DNA of 64,000 nt from Astropecten irregularis (GCA_963971285.1 OZ020246.1:21249217-21313216); one strand, 5' to 3'; positions 44,655 to 57,150 are shown, counted from the first letter of the stretch. The notes: generated from the sequence alone by a model not told the origin. Translations and numbers: made by a program.

Positions 44655-44860
44655 ACAGGATTTTTGATCTTCTGAAGACCAAAATTGTTTTTGGTCAATT
44701 GGTTTTACTCTTTTCTGGATAAATACAGCATTTCAGGCAGACAAATTTTAACGGTACATGTTTCTACCATCACCATCAGCTATCCCGTTAGTTATGGGTA
44801 AATCTGTGAAGATTTCTGTTTGTTTCGGTATGCTACCAGAGTATGATAGCGTACCTTTAA
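44655..44860. mobile_element. Family H element, one half
   Basis: TTTTCTGGATAAATACAGCA, TTTCTACCATCACCATC, GGGTAAATCTGTGAAGATTT and the GTACCTTTAA end are all present. Confidence 0.65.
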
Positions 44861-45117
44861 AGATGCCACTGATTTATATTTCATTGCCCACAGAATATAA
44901 TGGGACATAAAAGAATATAAAACAAGATTCCGCCTCATAAACACGAATCCAGATTATTGATGAATCAGAATATAGCCTATGGTGGTAAAGTGTGTACACA
45001 GGCTGCCATAAGTACTGTGTTATATTTGGCCTGTAAAAAAGATTTCAGGGCTCTTCAAAAAGGTCCCATAAAAAATGCAGAGATTGTAAATCCAGCAGAG
45101 ATTTGGCTATAAAACCA

Positions 45118-45266
45118 GGGGCCGATTTCACTAACACTTTGCGAACATCGTAAAGCCCAAATCCATCGCTAAAATGAAAATTGCTACACAAAGAAGCGAT
45201 CGATTCTCAATTTAGCGAAGGATTTGGGCTTTACGATGATCGCAAAGCGTTAGTGAAATCGGCCCC
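45118..45266. mobile_element. Family E palindromic MITE
   Basis: GGGGCCGATTTCACTAACAC to GCGTTAGTGAAATCGGCCCC, almost a perfect 150-bp palindrome with AAGCCCAAATCCATCGCTAA facing TTAGCGAAGGATTTGGGCTT. A sister copy is at 61378. Confidence 0.88.
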
Positions 45267-45882
45267 AGATATCCCCACGAACATCTGCTGAAAAAAGCTG
45301 ACAGCTGGAAGCATCTTTTGGGCACATCACTGTTTTCTTGCAGGGCATTTTTCATAGCAAAAGATACAGCAATCCAATGTTAGGAAATGCATTCTTATTG
45401 TCAGCGCAAGCAACATTAGGATGCGATATTTTTACATTCTACTCAAAAACCTTGGATTACACCGAGGAGTAATTTCCAGAAATCCTATAAATGGGAATTA
45501 ACAGACGGTGATTCATTGTTAAATCCCAAAGTACCTTTCAGAATGATTCAAATTTGTTTCCCCTTTATCTCCTGGCTTCTTTTCTTCTCTCACAATTCAA
45601 CTGTAATTTACTGAATTAAGTTTCCAAATGCGGAATGTCCTTGCGAGATAATGTAATTAGCACATATGATATCCAGCCAGCGTCACTCTATGATTATGTG
45701 TGTATATTACATACGGTAGCTACCTTGGGGCTCATGCAAAATCTTTCCAATGACAGATTCCAGTACTTTTTCCTCACATTACAACATTTGTTTTTCTCTA
45801 ACAAATGTCTTCTCTTGTGGCTATTGATTTACTGAATAAACCAATCTCAATTTTTCACATTCATATTTCACACAAAAAGAAT

Positions 45883-46058
45883 TCATTGAAAGGTGAACAA
45901 AGAAAAATTGAGTGAAGCGGGATTCGAACCGGCGACCTCCAGAATACCGTACAGGTGCTCTACCAACTGCGCTATCCAGCCCTACTCCAGCCAATTTTTC
46001 TTTGTTCACCTTTCAATGACTTAAAATTCAGTTAGTTTCCTTTTTAGTTATTTAATGA
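45883..46058. mobile_element. Family A tRNA-like foldback element
   Basis: TCATTGAAAGGTGAACAAAG, an antisense tRNA-like unit (45910-45981), and then directly the mirrored CTTTGTTCACCTTTCAATGA. A short-centre version of the element at 30071. Confidence 0.78.
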
Positions 46059-46091
46059 TAACAAAAAGAATTCAGTTGCTGCTAACCTTTA

Positions 46092-46240
46092 ATTGACAAA
46101 AACAACAACAACAGCAACAACAACAGCAGCAGCAACAAAAACAACAACATCAACAGCAACAACAGCAGCAGCAGCAGCAACAACAATGCAAACAACAACT
46201 TAAACAATTAATACCACAACAACAACAACAGCAGCAAACA
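46092..46240. repeat. CAA/CAG compound microsatellite
   Basis: AACAACAACAGCAACAACAA-type run with CAGCAGCAG islands, followed by a short CA run. It could be read as poly-Gln or poly-Asn but has no gene context. Confidence 0.92.
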
Positions 46241-47103
46241 CACACACAGAATATGTTTGATAAAATAAGCAAACCTTAGATAAGACAACCAAACATGCTT
46301 ATACCCAGCTATTTTAGAAACAACTCGAGTTTTAATTTCTCTCTGAATTTTTTTCTTTCAAATTATGTAATAATGACAGGAAGGGTTGAATGACAGATCC
46401 AAACTGTGCCAAATCCAAGATATACGGTAACTGCATCCATCTATTACCTGTCCATCAAGTCCAGGGATTTACTGGATATTTTTTTATCAAGTTGAGGTGG
46501 AGTAATTCATACAGATATTGAACAACAATCACATGATGACTATTAGTGAGGACAATGCTCCATGTACCAGTGTCAGTATGCGTTAATTATTCCTAGTTAT
46601 CTGATAGTAGCAATGTGTATCTGGTACATCCTTTGTATAAATACGGCTGGCCCATTATCAGGATATTAGACTATCAATCATTCATTTGATATTAAAACAG
46701 TTGCATCACTGTTACAAAAAAAAATAGTGAACAAAAAAGAAAAAGAAAACAGCTGCCCCATATACTAGGATCTAGGATTTATGTTCATTTCCAAAGGGTT
46801 TTTGTGCATAGCGGAAACCTGATCTTAAATATTACATGTTACAGATAAAGTACAGATCAACAGTGACTAAATGTTGCTAAAATATGTTTTAGATGTTTAA
46901 CTTTTTGTTTTTAATAGTTTGCATGAAAGCATGGAACAAATTGATTTTCAGTGCATTTTTAAATTTCACATGTTTAGGAAATGGAATATATAGACCTATA
47001 ATAATTCTAATGTCAGGAACTTTATATACTTCATTCTGATTAAAAAATGCTAAAACAGTTTGTTTTTTTCATCAGTTTTCAAATTTACTGTAATAATCCT
47101 TAC

Positions 47104-47279
47104 AAGTAATAGACTGCCGCAAACTGCTCATCAACCAAACTAATGACCTGAAATGTATCAAAGGCTTAGAGTTTACATAGGAGGGCCTGACATTTTGATC
47201 CTAGCAGGATCTTTCTGAAATGTTTAGCCTTCGAGAAAGATCCTGCTTATAGGACCAAAACATCAGGCCCTCCTAACTC
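47104..47279. mobile_element. Family B foldback
   Basis: GTAATAGACTGCCGCAAACT, GGGCCTGACATTTTGATCC, then CATCAGGCCCTCCTAACTCC. It runs straight into the tandem array that starts at 47280. Confidence 0.75.
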
Positions 47280-47465
47280 CTTTGAGAAAGATCCAGCTAG
47301 GATTGAAATGTCAGGCCCTCCCAACTCCTTTGAGAATGTTTCCTGGCAGGATCGAAACGTCAGGCCCTCCTAACTCCTTTGAGAAAGATTCTGCTCGGAT
47401 CGAAACATCAGGCCCTCCTAACTCCTTCGAGAAAGATCCTGCTAGGATGGAAACGTCAGGCCCTA
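47280..47465. repeat. Minisatellite made from a family B end
   Basis: Four near-identical units of about 46-48 bp: AACTCCTTTGAGAAAGATCC, then GCTAGGATCGAAACGTCAGG, then CCCTCCT. The unit is the last part of the preceding foldback, so the array arose by tandem amplification of a transposon end. Confidence 0.85.
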
Positions 47466-48043
47466 CTGCATTAAGTAATTAATGTTTTTTCCCAAGGTAC
47501 ATGTATCAAACAGGGCTGTGACTGTACTAACTTTAAAAATAAATCCTGAAAACATAGCCAAAAACTGAATCCTGAAATCATAGAAAAAAAACCTTGACAA
47601 ACCACAACCCTGATCAAATGAAAACTTGAAACAATCCCTACCTTGTACAATCTGCAGCTGAAAATTCAAAATCAATCTTTTACGATTCCTAACGACCTAT
47701 TCACGGGAAATACATTTTTGTTTCTCGGCAGAGCAACAACCAGTTAACTATCCTTGGCATATATGACATGTGCCGCCAATTTGATACATCCCAGTGTTTC
47801 AGCGCAACGGGCCTCTGGACATGCAACGGTATTGACATTACCACTGGCCGGAGAATTTTAGCCCTGAGGTCAGTAAGTGGTCATTTCCTTATGGCCGCTA
47901 AACCAATTACAAATTTTCTGCACCCTCTTCATATGCTACATTACACATATGAACTTCAAGCTATATTGAAATCCTGCATCAAGTCCTTCAAATCTGGATA
48001 TGAAGGCTTTGTAATCATCTACTTTGTCTGACGTTTTTCCATC

Positions 48044-48342
48044 TTTAAAGGTACAATACATTATTGGTAAACGTCACAGGACAGCACTCATACTTTGTCT
48101 GACCTATCATGTACATTAAATAATAAACCTGTGAAAATTTGAGCTCAATCGGACATCTGAGTCACCGTGACAATTAAGGAAATAGCGAAAACCCGACTAA
48201 ATTTTTCTTATCATGTAAAACATTAAGAATGGCTTTGATCTTACCCCGAGATCAAAACTGTTTTCGGTCTATGTTTTACTAATTTCTGGATAAATACAGA
48301 ATTTCAGAATATGTTTCTACCAGCACCATATCTTCATACCTG
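48044..48342. mobile_element. Family H element, partial
   Basis: It starts TTAAAGGTACAATACATTAT, then CAATCGGACATCTGAGTCAC, TTACCCCGAGATCAAAACTG and TCTACCAGCACCATATCTTC. Most of the family is present; the right end is missing. Confidence 0.7.
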
Positions 48343-48710
48343 AGTGAAAGGGGATAACTAAAACAAACTCAAGTGAGTGTGGCCTTTATGTTTGTGAAAA
48401 AACGTTCGGACGAACGATCTTTGGAAAAGAACACTAAATCTTAATTTCCTTGAAAAACCCAGCATCTGATGAAACAAGATTTCCCATGGTGACTGTTTGC
48501 ACTGTTTACGAACTGTTGAGTCCATTTTCTCAAACTCAATAAAAAAGTTTTGGGGGCCTTGCAATTCCTATATGCTTCCTTTAACTTACACCATAAATGC
48601 AGGGAATGCAAACAAGGTTTATTTTGCCCACGGGAGAGATTGGAGCTTCCCAAGTCTATAACGCTGTGCAATAAACATTCTATACATCCACATATAGCGA
48701 CCACTAGTCT

Positions 48711-48962
48711 GGGGCCAATTTCGTGGAGCTGCTAAGCACGGAAATAATTTGCTTAGCACAAAAATATCTTGCCCAATAAAACAGACCAACATTGAAAATT
48801 TAATTTGATATTCATGGTCAGTGAACAACAGCCAAAGAACAATCACAAGTGATACACAACGCATGAACATTTTGTTGTTAACCCTGTTTTGAGTAATTAA
48901 GACAGAAATGTCATGCTTAGCAAATTTTTTGTGCTATAAAGCAGCGCAGTGAAATTGGCCCC
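48711..48962. mobile_element. Family C MITE (TGCTTAGCA type), reverse
   Basis: GGGGCCAATTTCGTGGAGCT to GCGCAGTGAAATTGGCCCCT. The interior reads CAACATTGAAAATT, TTCATGGTCAGTGAACAACA, TGTTAACCCTGTTTTGA, opposite to the copies at 17179 and 17808. Confidence 0.83.
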
Positions 48963-50717
48963 TGATTTGGTATTAGAGCTGAATAGTTTCACACTTTTCA
49001 TAAATGGTTTGATTATTGCCGTCATCTTCATGTCCACAAGAATCACAACAGACTAGAATTTTTGTGAAGGATGATTAATATCAGCCCCTGAGAATAACAA
49101 GCCGTCCAAAGCATTTCAGCTTGACAGTCATGGCTATTGTACATAAGGCGGCCTTTCCCCTTGTGTACAGACAGGGAACCAGTTAGCATTAAGTGCGGTT
49201 AATGGAGCTGAAATCCCTAGGCGTTACCGGTGAGCCTACTACTCGACGAACCCTCATCACACAAAATGAACCTACGAGCTCCTTACTTGGTATGTACGGC
49301 AGCACACCATGGAGGTAGGATTTCAAACTGGTATTTCTGTCCGGGTGAGGAGGTAGGGCAGGGAAGAAGAGAGCTAGGGGGGGTCGTGCTAGTACAGACT
49401 GGCTGTTTGGCACGTCCTCCCCATTCAGGGCAAGAGATGGGAACTGCAGGTGAGTATGCTACGGATGGCATCTTTGGCAAATCTCTTAGCCGGAACCTGT
49501 CAGGTGTGTGAGGTGAATATACCAAGGGAGATACTAGACACGTCAACATGCAACCCCGGCCTACCACTTGCCAATTCATTAAAGCATCAATTGTTCATGA
49601 GATGAATGTCATGATAAATGCAACACATCTGAGTAGTCTAGGCTTTGGGGTCATAATTGTTAAAAAGTACACATGCACCCATGTTGGCTGTACATCCTAA
49701 AATTCCTTGAAAATAGGTTTTCTTGGGATTGGGGCACTCAATGTTATTTTTCATTACCTTGACTTTTGCAAATCTTCGATATAAAGTCTTTGATATTTCA
49801 TCTATCTATACCTGGATAAAAGCTGTATCATTTACACAGATGATTAAAGAGTTAATTTTTTGTCTGTTTTCATAACGTCTCATAATGTCACATAAAAACG
49901 GTTGAGGGCAAGGGGGCCCAGATTGCAGAACTTCTTACAACTTGACGTAACATTGACAAAATTTTCAGGAAAAAGGGGAAAGAGTTGGTAAAAACTGAAG
50001 GAATCTTGCAAATCCTAGCTCAATCCATAACTAGGGTAGGAAGCTAACGGACGGTCGTCTGCTTTATACATTTGCCATTATGTCATCCAAGACTGAAATA
50101 GAATGTCAAATTCCAAGTTTCAATAAATGTGCTTAAGTGAGCCATTCATGCATGGATGTCCTAAAAATGGCCGAAATTTAACACGCACTTCACAACTCCC
50201 TCCCCCTACCCCTTCCCTTCTCGGTCCATCCCCAGATGATAAATAACGAGCTGATAAACCTCATGCATGTCCCAATGAGCACAACACCGTGACAGGATTG
50301 AATGCAGTTTAATATCAAGGCAAGGCAACTCGGGAATGTTGCTGCAGTTCAGTTTCATTGATGCCAGCACGGCAGGTATCCAGTCCACCACGCCACGATG
50401 CATGTCGGTATGCCACAGACAAGACATGCCCGCGTTTCTGCACCGAGGAGGGAGGGGCAAATCAGACATGAATGTCCCATGCATCAGAGCCCCTCAACGT
50501 GACCGTCTTAAGTTCTTAACAGCTGTTGTCTGGAATCCTGTACAAATCATGCATGTTCACACGTACACATACAATGTTTAATAACCGGGAGATGTGAGAT
50601 GGAACATGTTTGTTACCGGACTGAGAGCAGATGGCATCCAAGTGGAAAGACAACTGCAGTTCATAGCCTTCAAATTTTCAATCCTTTTTCAAGAGCCATT
50701 ATAATTATAGAGTCTGA
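48963..50717. other. No confirmed gene; one exon-like segment
   Basis: At 49266-49448 a plus-strand frame (MNLRAPYLVCTAAHHGGR...) ends at CTGCAG|GTGAGT, a near-consensus donor. The rest has no recognised content. Confidence 0.3.
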
Positions 50718-50920
50718 TTTAAAGGTACAGTACAGGATTGGTAACATACCCAAAAAGAAATTTTTAGATTTGTGTATAACTTACATCTACAGGGTATGAA
50801 GATGGTGTTGGTAGAAACTTTCATTTGAAATATTTCTACCTGAAATGGTGCATTTATCCAGAAATTAGTAAAACAGCGACCGAAAAACAGTTTTGATCTC
50901 GGGGTGAGATAAAAACTCCT
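50718..50920. mobile_element. Family H element, inverted half
   Basis: TTTAAAGGTACAGTACAGGA, then AGGGTATGAAGATGGTG and GCATTTATCCAGAAATTAG. These are reverse complements of the right half of the full copy. Confidence 0.65.
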
Positions 50921-51927
50921 GTGAAAAGCAATTTCAGATGCAAATTAATGTATTCATTCACATTCAGAGTGTGCATTTATGCATTGCAACACCCATACTA
51001 GTCATCGCAGTATGACAAGATTAAAAAAAAAAAAAAGTAAGTAAGAAAAGAAATTGAATGCGTGGGTGTTAGTTGCGCAAATTCAATGATGCGACATGAG
51101 TGACGAAGCAGGCGACTGAAGAGGGTAGACAAGCAGAACAACATCTCACCTTCCTTTCCGAGTCAAATTGACGAATTTAAATATTGTCTCTATAGACCCG
51201 TAAGCAACACCCTAAACTCAATTTGAACGTGAATGTATTAAACTATTCAAGTGAAATCTAAAATGTCCCCCATCCAATAATTGTTTTGCTAGCTGTGTCA
51301 CATGCTAAAGTTGCAACATTCATAAAGCAACATCCAGCTCTGATAATCGCTATGTTGCTTTGGAGTTTTTAATTATTAAAAACCAATGGTAAAACTGTGT
51401 ACTTGAGCTCGGCATCTAACTTCAGGCCAGTCTGCTCTGGTTTTTAATTCACCATCAGAAAACTGAAAATCCAGGCTACTGTTTTGGGGGTTATTGAAGA
51501 TGAAACTTGGTTTATTTGGTCAAAAGCAGACTGAGCATCTACTGGTGGCCAAATGGAGCTATATTTTCATGCCTGTAACTTTATAATCACAGCATAGAAT
51601 GTACCAAAAGTCTAAAGTCAGAGCCTATGGGCCTACATGTATGCAAGAGTTACCCATTCAAATCACATGGACAGGCAACAATGTCATAATCTATAAGTCG
51701 ATGAACGCAGTTTGGACCAAAAATGTAGTAAAGCGTAACAGTCCAATTCAATCTGCAAAAGACTTGGTGGAGTTGTGTATTATTTGTTTGCCCGTTCTGT
51801 GGCAATTATTTCAATAATCTATGCAGAAAGTTCTCATAGGTTTGTGATAAAAATTATTCAAATTGAAAATTCAATTTGCAGTCCACACAGGGAACTGAGC
51901 GTTTAAAAATAAACTGTATACAGGCCA
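50921..51927. other. No gene or clear repeat seen
   Basis: AT-rich sequence with an A-run near 51027. No exon was recognised. Confidence 0.4.
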
Positions 51928-52170
51928 GGGGCCAATTTCATGGAGCTGCTTAAGCACAAAACTTGCTTAAGCATGAAAAGTCTTCCTTGATCAAACAGGA
52001 TTACCAACCAAATTTTCATAAGATGTCTACTGCTTTTGATTTGTATTCGGCTATTGTTTGCTGAGCATAACATTCACAAGGAGATTTGGCTGGCATACTG
52101 ATTTTATTTACCAGGGTTTTTGGTGCTTAAGCAAATTTTGGTGCTTAAGCAGCTCTATGAAATTGGCCCC
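51928..52170. mobile_element. Family C MITE, TGCTTAAGCA subtype
   Basis: GGGGCCAATTTCATGGAGCT to AGCTCTATGAAATTGGCCCC, the most intact copy of this subtype, with GCTTAAGCAC/GTGCTTAAGC arms. Confidence 0.88.
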
Positions 52171-52662
52171 TGATAACTTCAGGTATGCACTTTAGGCAGA
52201 TGTACACAAACACGCTTCATACAAATTCACCACCACCAAAACCCATCACCGACAGTATACAACATTACCTTCCACTCCTTGTCAAGGAATCAAGTTAACT
52301 AAACAAAGATCAGCGCTATTATTAACATTATACAAGGATGCATTTTACACATGGGTCATTGGTCGACACGTAGTCACAAAGTCGGCTGCGTTCAAATTTC
52401 TCAAATTTCATATGCAAAACTTGATCAACTGTTAATTACCGAAGGCATGTTAATTCTGCAGCTGGATTTGGCATCAGAAGGAAATTGATCCACGGCTTAA
52501 ATAGGAAAATGGACCGAGGCATATTGGGAGACACGGTAACTTTATATACAGGTTACCGTCACAAAATAAGACCCTAGCTTGGTAGAACGACATGCAAAGT
52601 CAGAAAATACCACCAAACCCACTTTTTGCAACTGTCCAGCACCTGCGAAAAATGGCCGTCAC

Positions 52663-52959
52663 TAATAAATTTTAAGTCATTGAAAAGTGAATAAAGAAAA
52701 ATTGACTGGAGCGGGATTCGAACCGGCGACCTCCTGAATACTGTACAGGCGCTCTACCAACTGAGCCATCCAGCCCTATGTTGGTGGTGACCCCAATAGT
52801 CAACTATCTTTGTTCGTTTGGCAGTCAGAAGCCATGAAACCACGCACACACCGCCACACCCCAGGGATCGTTTCAATGATACACGCAACAATGCTGCAAC
52901 CTGGGAACGGCACATGGGGGATCACTCAAAGAGGATACGGCTTTTTAATTAATATATTC
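52663..52959 (-). mobile_element. Family A tRNA-like element, long tail type
   Basis: AATTTTAAGTCATTGAAAAG, an antisense tRNA-like unit (52704-52775), TTCGTTTGGCAGTCAGAAGC, then CACATGGGGGATCACTCAAA. The usual head is missing and CACTAATAAATTTT stands in its place. The same word follows the next element at 53206. Confidence 0.78.
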
Positions 52960-53208
52960 GTGAAATAACCACAAGGGAAACTGACTGAGTTATTTTAAGT
53001 CATTGAAAAGTGAACAAAGAAAAATTGACTGGAGCGGGATTCGAACCGGCGACCTCCTGAATACCGTACAGGCGCTCTACCAACTGAGCCATCCAGCCCT
53101 ATGTTGGTGGTGACCCCAATAGTCAACTATCTTTGTTCGTTTGGCAGTCAGAAGCCATGAAACCACGCACACACCGCCACACCCCAGTTTCCCTTGTGGT
53201 TATTTCAC
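52960..53208 (-). mobile_element. Family A element with clear terminal inverted repeats
   Basis: GTGAAATAACCACAAGGGAA (from 52960) returns exactly as TTCCCTTGTGGTTATTTCAC (to 53208). Between them are an antisense tRNA-like unit (53027-53098) and the start of the long tail (CACACACCGCCACACCCCAG). A tRNA-like unit inside DNA-transposon-style ends is unusual. Confidence 0.8.
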
Positions 53209-53229
53209 TAATAAATTTTGACAGACCAT

Positions 53230-53365
53230 GGGTCAATTTCACCATTTCGTGAAACCCTATGATCGATCGTAACTCGAGTTACCAAGGATATCCTATGTTG
53301 GGCTGCAATGCATAATAAGTCCTACAATTGTTAGCAAGTGACGATGAGTTTGGTGAAATTGACCC
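53230..53365. mobile_element. Family D palindromic MITE
   Basis: GGGTCAATTTCACCATTTCG to GTTTGGTGAAATTGACCC, with GTAACTCGAGTTACCAAGGA inside. Just outside the family A cluster. Confidence 0.78.
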
Positions 53366-53586
53366 TATATCTCAAATATGACATGGAATTTGACATTAAT
53401 TTTTTGCATGTGTTCGATCTGGACCCATTACAACATTCTGATGAAATTTCATCAAAATCTGAGAGGGTCACCTGGGAACTTTTCAAAAAATTGAACATAA
53501 TTGGACACGGAATGACCCAGTGACAAGACCAGTACAATTGCAACTATGCACAGTCTATCATACAGCCCACAAACATGCTAAATATA

Positions 53587-53925
53587 TTTAAAGTCATTGA
53601 AAGGTGAACAACAAAGAAAAATTGACTGGAGTGGGATTTGACAAGGAGACCTCCTGAATACCGTACACTCGTACAGGCGCTCTACCAACTGAGCTATCCA
53701 GCCCTATGTTGGTGGTGACCCCAATAGTCAAATATCTTATCGTTCGGTAGTCAGAAGCCATGAAACCACGCACATACTGCTCTATCCCAGGGATCATTTC
53801 ATCGATACGCACAGCATTAGCAATGCTGCAACCTGAGAAACGGTACATGGGGGATCACTCAAAGAGGATGCAGCTTTTTAATTAATATAATCATCAAATA
53901 ACCACAAGGGAAACTGACTGCATTT
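53587..53925 (-). mobile_element. Family A tRNA-like element, long tail type
   Basis: AAGTCATTGAAAGGTGAACA, an antisense tRNA-like unit (53624-53703) enlarged by a short tandem duplication (CCGTACA/TCGTACA), and the long tail. Then a second head (TCATCAAATAACCACAAGGG) at 53891, which suggests tandem or nested copies. Confidence 0.75.
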
Positions 53926-55061
53926 GTTTTAAGGTAGTGATATAATCAGCATTCACATCAATTGCACAAAAGTACCCCATGCATTGAAATCGTTCACACT
54001 AAAAAATCCACATTTTTATATGTTTAAACTGTTTGAACTCTATGAGACGGCATGATTCATGTCATGCCAGTATGCCATGTGCGTGTCATGCTTATTTTTC
54101 TTGGCACAGTTCACTCGAGGTAAAAAAGAGAAAGAAAAACCCAGAAAAGACGACGAAAAGCACCTCCCGGTCTATCACAAATTTGCCCGTTAAACAAGGG
54201 AAGGAAATGCTTCTGGCGTCAAAGCAAGAAGAATGTACTCACCGGTCCACCAAACGTGTTTACCCCTCGGCACCAGGGGGGTGAGGAGAAGGAACTTCGC
54301 CGAAGAATGGAGCCGGTGCGACAGTCAGTCAGGCTGGATATGCAGTAATGCCCTATCTCTGCCAAAAACCACCAGAAATCCTTCGGTAATCAGATTTATT
54401 AATAAAAAACACCAAAGAACACACAATCAATCAAAGAAATCATGCACACACTTAAAAAAACGGGATGGTAGGGAAACAAAGCAGTCTATAGCTTTGAACG
54501 TACCCCCAAGAAAAAAAAAATTACGTAAAGATGTTAAACTTACAGCCATGGAACCGGCATTTACTGAAGTTATGAAAACTCAAATGTGCACTGGCATGCC
54601 ATGATATGACGCAGAAAATACATCACACACACACACACCGAGAACAAACCGAGTATTATCGGAGATGTTAGTGTTTATTTTTCTGATAGGAGGGGCTCAT
54701 TTAAATTTTTGTTATCCCCCGACTGGGCAGTGGCATGCCAAAGTCCTACTCTTTATCTATTATCCTGGTTCAGGCAAGGTACACGAGGAAAAAAAAAAAG
54801 ATTTGAGCCTGCATTGTGCATATGTCATGATGACTATTCCTCCCCTCCCGCCTCCTACAATAGTTGGTGTCCCCGCCCCTTTATCTACCACCGGCACAAC
54901 CATGATTGGTACGAAGCATTCCCGATGACAAACATCATGGAAAAGTGACACTACTGTGGACAGGCCAAACAAAACCAAAATCCGTACAATTTATACACAG
55001 AACCCTCCTAAAAGTACACATCATGGATCTGCAGAATGTATGAATGCACACGTAGCCCACT
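53926..55061. other. No gene recognised
   Basis: It contains a CA run near 54626-54638 and lysine-rich open stretches from A-rich DNA. No domain or splice-supported exon. Confidence 0.4.
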
Positions 55062-55304
55062 GGGGCCAATTTCATGGAGCTGCTAAGCACACAAAACTTG
55101 CTAAGCACAGAAATGTCCTGCCCAATATTAACAAACCACCTTTAAAAAATCCATTTGATATTCATGGTCAACGAACATTCAGTCACAGAACAATCGCAAG
55201 CGATACACAACACATGGACATTTGGTTGTCCGAATCCTGTTTTTATTAAGACAGAAATTTCATGGTTAGCAAATTTTTGTGCTAAGCAGGGCCGTGAAAT
55301 TGGC
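55062..55304. mobile_element. Family C MITE (TGCTTAGCA type), reverse
   Basis: GGGGCCAATTTCATGGAGCT to GGGCCGTGAAATTGGC, with TTCATGGTCAACGAACATTC inside. Same orientation as the copy at 48711. Confidence 0.82.
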
Positions 55305-55772
55305 AATACCATGGTATGTATAAGGACACACTTTATGCATCCAACAAAGTTATCTATGTTTGAACATCAGCAAATGTCAACAGTACAAAACCAGTATTGC
55401 CTTTTAATATGCGAATGTGAAATTACCCAACTGGCACATTGTGTGCACACTGTATAGCTACCTCGGATTTGGATTATACGTGTACAAACTGTACATACTA
55501 CCAAAAGAATTTGTGTATGTTTATGGAGAAATAGGGCTGAGATAACTTGAGCATATATGCTTATTTTTATGTGCAAAGCCCAGTAAACATCCATGAAAGT
55601 AGTCATGAAGAATCGGTAAACATCAGCAGACCTCGATCAAACAGCCCATAAATAGTTGCTCAGTATGTTAAATAATCCTTGAGATATATAGCTTTATAAT
55701 GTGAGTAGTTTCATAACTTCTGGCATGCAAAAAGAACAAATATGATTGAGAATTTGGAACACCGCCTTCATA

Positions 55773-55836
55773 GGGCTGGGTAGACCGGTACGGTATTAGG
55801 AGGGTCGCAGGTTCAAATCCCACCAGGTTTTCCATC
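55773..55836 (+). repeat. Decayed tRNA-like unit
   Basis: TAGGGCTGGGTAGACCGGTA and GGTCGCAGGTTCAAATCCCA, a shortened relative of the family A head with part of the D arm lost. Confidence 0.55.
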
Positions 55837-55909
55837 CTGGAGCCCCGCCTGCCTGCCCATACCTCTACTCATTGCAAACCCCCTCCATCTATACAAAATT
55901 GATGATTTG

Positions 55910-56272
55910 AAAGGTATAATACATGATTGGTAAAGGTCATAGAACAGCACTCACACTTTGTCTGATCCAGCATGCAAATGAAATGATAAACCTATGAAAA
56001 TTTGACCTCAATCGGACATCTGAGTCACGAGAAAACAACGAAAACCCGACTCAATATTTTATATGAAACATATAAAGAATGGTTTTGATCTTACCCCGAG
56101 ATCAAAACTGTTTTTGGTCTTTGTTTGCCTAATTTCTTGATAAATACACCATTTCAGGTGGAAATATTTGAACTGTTTGTCTCTACCAGCACCATCTTTA
56201 TAGCCTGTATTTATGCGTAAATCTGTGAAGATTTCTGTTTGGGTATGTTAGCAATCATGTACTGTACCTTTA
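55910..56272. mobile_element. Family H element, full-length copy
   Basis: The ends are AAAGGTATAATACATGATTG and CAATCATGTACTGTACCTTT, inverted with a few mismatches. About 363 bp with no coding frame: a non-autonomous element with five partial copies in this window. Confidence 0.8.
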
Positions 56273-56599
56273 AGCAATTGTGAAACACACACACACATAG
56301 ATGGCAAATACTAAAAACTGATGACATTCAAAAGACAGTCCACAGCAAAATGTGACGATGGGGGAAGGTTAACAAACGCATGCAATGAAGAGGTGGAGTC
56401 AATAACTGATAACGACATGACAGGGTTAATGACACATCAGGACTGATCCTTACGCAAGGGCATCAGCGAGAACAAGCCACACCCCCACAAAACTTTATAG
56501 TCTAATGTTTATATTAGGTGGAAGGAGGATTATCAAGATATGACTCCTGGAAAACCTGTTCAATCCCTCTCAAGCGTCGACCTTGAGATGTTACCTATG

Positions 56600-56772
56600 C
56601 AATAGGGCTTCGCGCTTGTGACGTCACATTCACAAGTTCGGACAAACAAGTCGCACGTGGTCCCATTAACTTACACGCAAACGTTGTGATGTTTGTCCGA
56701 ACATCCGGGTAACTATAGCTGTCGATAACAAATGGCGTATTCTATAAATAGCTTGAGCGCGGAGCCCTATTG
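56600..56772. mobile_element. MITE with CAATAGGGCTTCGCGC ends
   Basis: CAATAGGGCTTCGCGCTTG and GAGCGCGGAGCCCTATTG are mirrored. GTTCGGACAAAC/GTTTGTCCGAAC forms an inner inverted pair. Confidence 0.8.
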
Positions 56773-56970
56773 AAGACTATCATGGACTTGAAAAACCCCA
56801 GCAATGGGGGATCTTGGCACTTGTGTCTTTGAGCAAGACGCTTTATTAAGATCGCTACCCTGGATTGGAATTGCAGCTGGGGCTGTATTTACTCCACTTA
56901 TTAGCTAGTGGGATGGTTTTACAAACTATAATTTGGCAGTTGAGACCAGGGATAATATCATCAAACAACG

Positions 56971-57150
56971 CCTGACACGTTTCGATCCTAGCAGGATCTT
57001 TCTCAAAGGCTAAAGAGATAAGAGAAAACCCTTTGATAAAGATCCTGCTAGGATCGAAACGCATCAGGCCCTCCTTACTCCAAGCATCTTATCATTTTCA
57101 GGTAATTTTTTGGCTGATGAGCAGTTTGCAGCAGTTTACTACTTGTATGA
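56971..57150. mobile_element. Family B foldback
   Basis: CCTGACACGTTTCGATCCTA and AGGATCGAAACGCATCAGGC face each other. The right end is GGCTGATGAGCAGTTTGCAG. Confidence 0.75.

Noticed and set aside
46092-46240. Poly-glutamine coding region
   Set aside because: Pure microsatellite with no flanking exon, start or splice context.
47280-47465. CRISPR-like array
   Set aside because: There are no unique spacers, the units abut and match a transposon end, and the DNA is metazoan.
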